From Alphaproteobacteria bacterium (GTDB taxonomy: Bacteria; Pseudomonadota; Alphaproteobacteria; Puniceispirillales; Marisalimonadaceae): a DNA stretch of 15,462 bases. Below the pieces are notes generated by a model. It did not search any database, was not told the DNA's origin, and saw nothing but the letters and a program-made list of their open reading frames with translations. The stretch lies in contig JADHRC010000023.1 in assembly GCA_016777645.1 (NCBI GenBank), forward strand, positions 1 through 15,462. Direction: 5' to 3'. A program made the position numbers and the translations under genes. Of this stretch, positions 13,802 through 15,462 are shown in pieces (positions within the stretch are counted from its first letter, which is position 1; each line of letters starts with the position of its first letter).

Positions 13802-15462
13802 ATGAACAATTTTGGAAAAAATATAGCTGTATGGGTAATTATATCTCTTGTGTTGATTGCTATTTTTAATGTTTTTCAGGGAAATTCCTCTAAAACATCA
13901 ACTAATGCAATTGCTTATTCAGACTTTTTAGCAAGGGTAAATTCTGGTGAAGTAAGAGAAGTTAGTATTCAAGGGGATAAAATTTTTGGTTCATCAAATA
14001 GCGGTGTACCATTTTATTCATTTATACCTAAGGAAGATGAGCTGGCAAACAAATTGTCTGAAAAGGGAATTAAGGTAACTGCTGAACCAGCTGAAAGTGG
14101 TATGCCAGGGATTTTGTCAGTATTGATATCATGGTTTCCAATGTTGCTTTTTATAGGTGTTTGGATCTTTTTTATGAAACAAATGCAAGGTGGTGCGAAG
14201 GGGGCCATGGGTTTTGGTAAGTCAAAAGCGAAGCTTCTTACTGAACATAGAGATAAGGTAACTTTTAGAGATGTTGCGGGTATTGATGAAGCAAAAGCCG
14301 AATTAGAAGAAGTAGTAGAGTTTCTTAGAGATCCTACTAGGTTTCAGAAGCTTGGTGGTAAAATTCCAAAAGGTGTCTTGCTTGTAGGACCTCCAGGAAC
14401 AGGGAAAACTTTATTGGCGAAAGCTGTTGCAGGTGAAGCAGGTGTTCCATTCTTTACTATTTCTGGTTCCGATTTTGTTGAAATGTTTGTTGGTGTTGGT
14501 GCTTCAAGGGTAAGGGATATGTTTGAACAAGGTAAAAAGAATTCACCTTGTATTATCTTTATCGATGAGATTGACGCAATGGGAAGGCATAGAGGAGCAG
14601 GCCTAGGTGGTGGTAATGATGAAAGAGAACAGACATTAAACCAGCTATTAGTAGAAATGGACGGTTTTGAAACAAACGAAGGTGTGATTTTAGTTGCTGC
14701 AACTAATAGACCTGATGTATTGGATCCTGCTTTATTAAGACCGGGTAGATTTGATAGACAGGTAGTTGTTCCAAACCCTGACATGATAGGGCGTGAGAAA
14801 ATTTTGAAAGTTCATATGAAAAAAGTTCCTTTGTCTTCTGATGTGGTCGCTAAGACTCTTGCACGAGGAACACCAGGGTTTTCAGGTGCTGATTTAGCTA
14901 ATCTTGTAAATGAAGCCGCTCTTTTGTCAGCTCGCAAGGGTAGAAATAATGTTAGTATGATTGAGTTTGAAGAAGCTAAAGACAAGGTTATGATGGGATC
15001 TGAAAGAAGGTCGATGGTAATGACAGAAGAAGAGAGAAAACTTACTGCCTATCATGAAGCGGGTCATGCAGTTGTGGCTGCATACTCTCCTGCGAGTGAT
15101 CCGATTCATAAAGCAACCATAATACCAAGAGGAAGAGCTCTTGGTATGGTAATGAGATTGCCTGAGGGTGATAGGGTATCAATGGCTAAAGATAAATTAT
15201 TTGCAGATCTTAGGGTGGCTTGTGGTGGAAGAATAGCCGAAGAAATGATATTTGGTAAAGATAAGGTTACGACTGGTGCGAGTTCTGATATTAGAATGGT
15301 TACGGACACTGCTAGAAGAATGGTAACTGAGTGGGGTCTTTCTGATAAATTAGGTTTTTTAGCTTATGAAGCTAACGAACAAGAGGTTTTTCTAGGCAGA
15401 TCTGTTTCTCAACAAAAAAATGTATCAGATAATACAGCTTCTCTTGTTGATGAAGAAATTAG
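13802..15462 (+). CDS. ftsH: ATP-dependent zinc metalloprotease FtsH (3' end cut by window edge)
   Basis: Membrane-bound hexameric AAA+ protease that extracts and degrades damaged membrane proteins and regulatory proteins. The reading frame is open from ATG 13802 to the window end (553 codons, about 85-90 percent of a usual FtsH). It has TM1 at about 8-26, a periplasmic domain, and TM2 at about 103-122 (LISWFPMLLFIGVWIFF). The cytoplasmic part has Walker A GPPGTGKT (196-203), Walker B IFIDEID ending at 258, FVGVGASRVRD as pore/ATPase region, and RPGRFDR carrying the arginine fingers. The zinc-binding HEAGH is at 418-422, and ASSDIRMVTDTAR, where the third metal ligand is expected, follows. 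A good AAAGGAAA ribosome site lies just before the ATG. No defect is visible in the part present. Confidence 0.98.
   Translation, partial: MNNFGKNIAVWVIISLVLIAIFNVFQGNSSKTSTNAIAYSDFLARVNSGEVREVSIQGDKIFGSSNSGVPFYSFIPKEDELANKLSEKGIKVTAEPAESGMPGILSVLISWFPMLLFIGVWIFFMKQMQGGAKGAMGFGKSKAKLLTEHRDKVTFRDVAGIDEAKAELEEVVEFLRDPTRFQKLGGKIPKGVLLVGPPGTGKTLLAKAVAGEAGVPFFTISGSDFVEMFVGVGASRVRDMFEQGKKNSPCIIFIDEIDAMGRHRGAGLGGGNDEREQTLNQLLVEMDGFETNEGVILVAATNRPDVLDPALLRPGRFDRQVVVPNPDMIGREKILKVHMKKVPLSSDVVAKTLARGTPGFSGADLANLVNEAALLSARKGRNNVSMIEFEEAKDKVMMGSERRSMVMTEEERKLTAYHEAGHAVVAAYSPASDPIHKATIIPRGRALGMVMRLPEGDRVSMAKDKLFADLRVACGGRIAEEMIFGKDKVTTGASSDIRMVTDTARRMVTEWGLSDKLGFLAYEANEQEVFLGRSVSQQKNVSDNTASLVDEEI

Noticed and set aside
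14344..14784. A 146-codon open frame on the minus strand inside ftsH
   Set aside because: It is antisense to the strongly conserved AAA+ core of FtsH, has low-complexity Ser/Pro/Thr composition, no ribosome site and no recognisable domain; it is a by-product of ftsH codon use.
1..15462. Search for mobile elements, CRISPR arrays, tRNAs, defence or secondary-metabolism genes
   Set aside because: No transposase or integrase motifs, repeat-spacer pattern, tRNA-like fold or unusual gene cluster was seen; composition is even along the window and all genes fit known housekeeping families.

Overview
This is an AT-rich, gene-dense stretch of a bacterial chromosome. Gene content and order point to an alphaproteobacterium. 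The supporting blocks are a small coiled-coil gene + zapA + 6S RNA + 5-FCL, yebC-ruvCAB, and ybgC-tolQRAB-pal-cpoB-tilS-ftsH. The low GC, short spacers, overlapping genes and absence of mobile elements suggest a streamlined, probably free-living (for example marine) lineage. That lineage guess is inference. Every protein was read by eye from motifs, and no database search was possible.

Layout. On the minus strand, positions 1-1368 hold a class I fructose-bisphosphate aldolase followed after 1 nt by elongation factor P, which runs off the left edge. A 145-nt AT-rich divergent spacer (1369-1513) separates them from a run of plus-strand genes that fills the rest of the window. First comes a short coiled-coil gene (ZauP-like) with zapA, then 6S RNA and 5-formyltetrahydrofolate cyclo-ligase, a YmdB-type phosphodiesterase, the YebC translation factor, and the RuvC/RuvA/RuvB Holliday-junction machinery. 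Next come the acyl-CoA thioesterase YbgC and the complete Tol-Pal envelope system (TolQ, TolR, TolA, TolB, Pal, CpoB). The window ends with TilS and the first 553 codons of FtsH, cut by the right edge.

How the genes work together. ZauP/ZapA organise the FtsZ ring, while Tol-Pal with CpoB constricts the outer membrane and coordinates it with peptidoglycan synthesis, so the run is rich in cell-division functions. RuvABC resolves recombination intermediates. EF-P and YebC are both linked to translation through proline-rich stretches, and TolA carries the only stretch of three or more prolines I found in the window's proteins (seven in a row). TilS and FtsH are universal tRNA-modification and membrane proteolysis functions.

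No phage, insertion sequence, CRISPR array, tRNA, toxin-antitoxin or defence module is visible. No spacer exceeds 300 nt; the longest are 145 nt (1369-1513) and about 100 nt (10829-10932), apart from the spacer occupied by 6S RNA. I found no convincing previously undescribed system. The observations most worth a second look are the ZauP-like gene, the 6S RNA/5-FCL junction, the polyproline TolA beside its likely translation helpers, the aldolase-efp coupling, and long poly(A) tracts inside essential genes.
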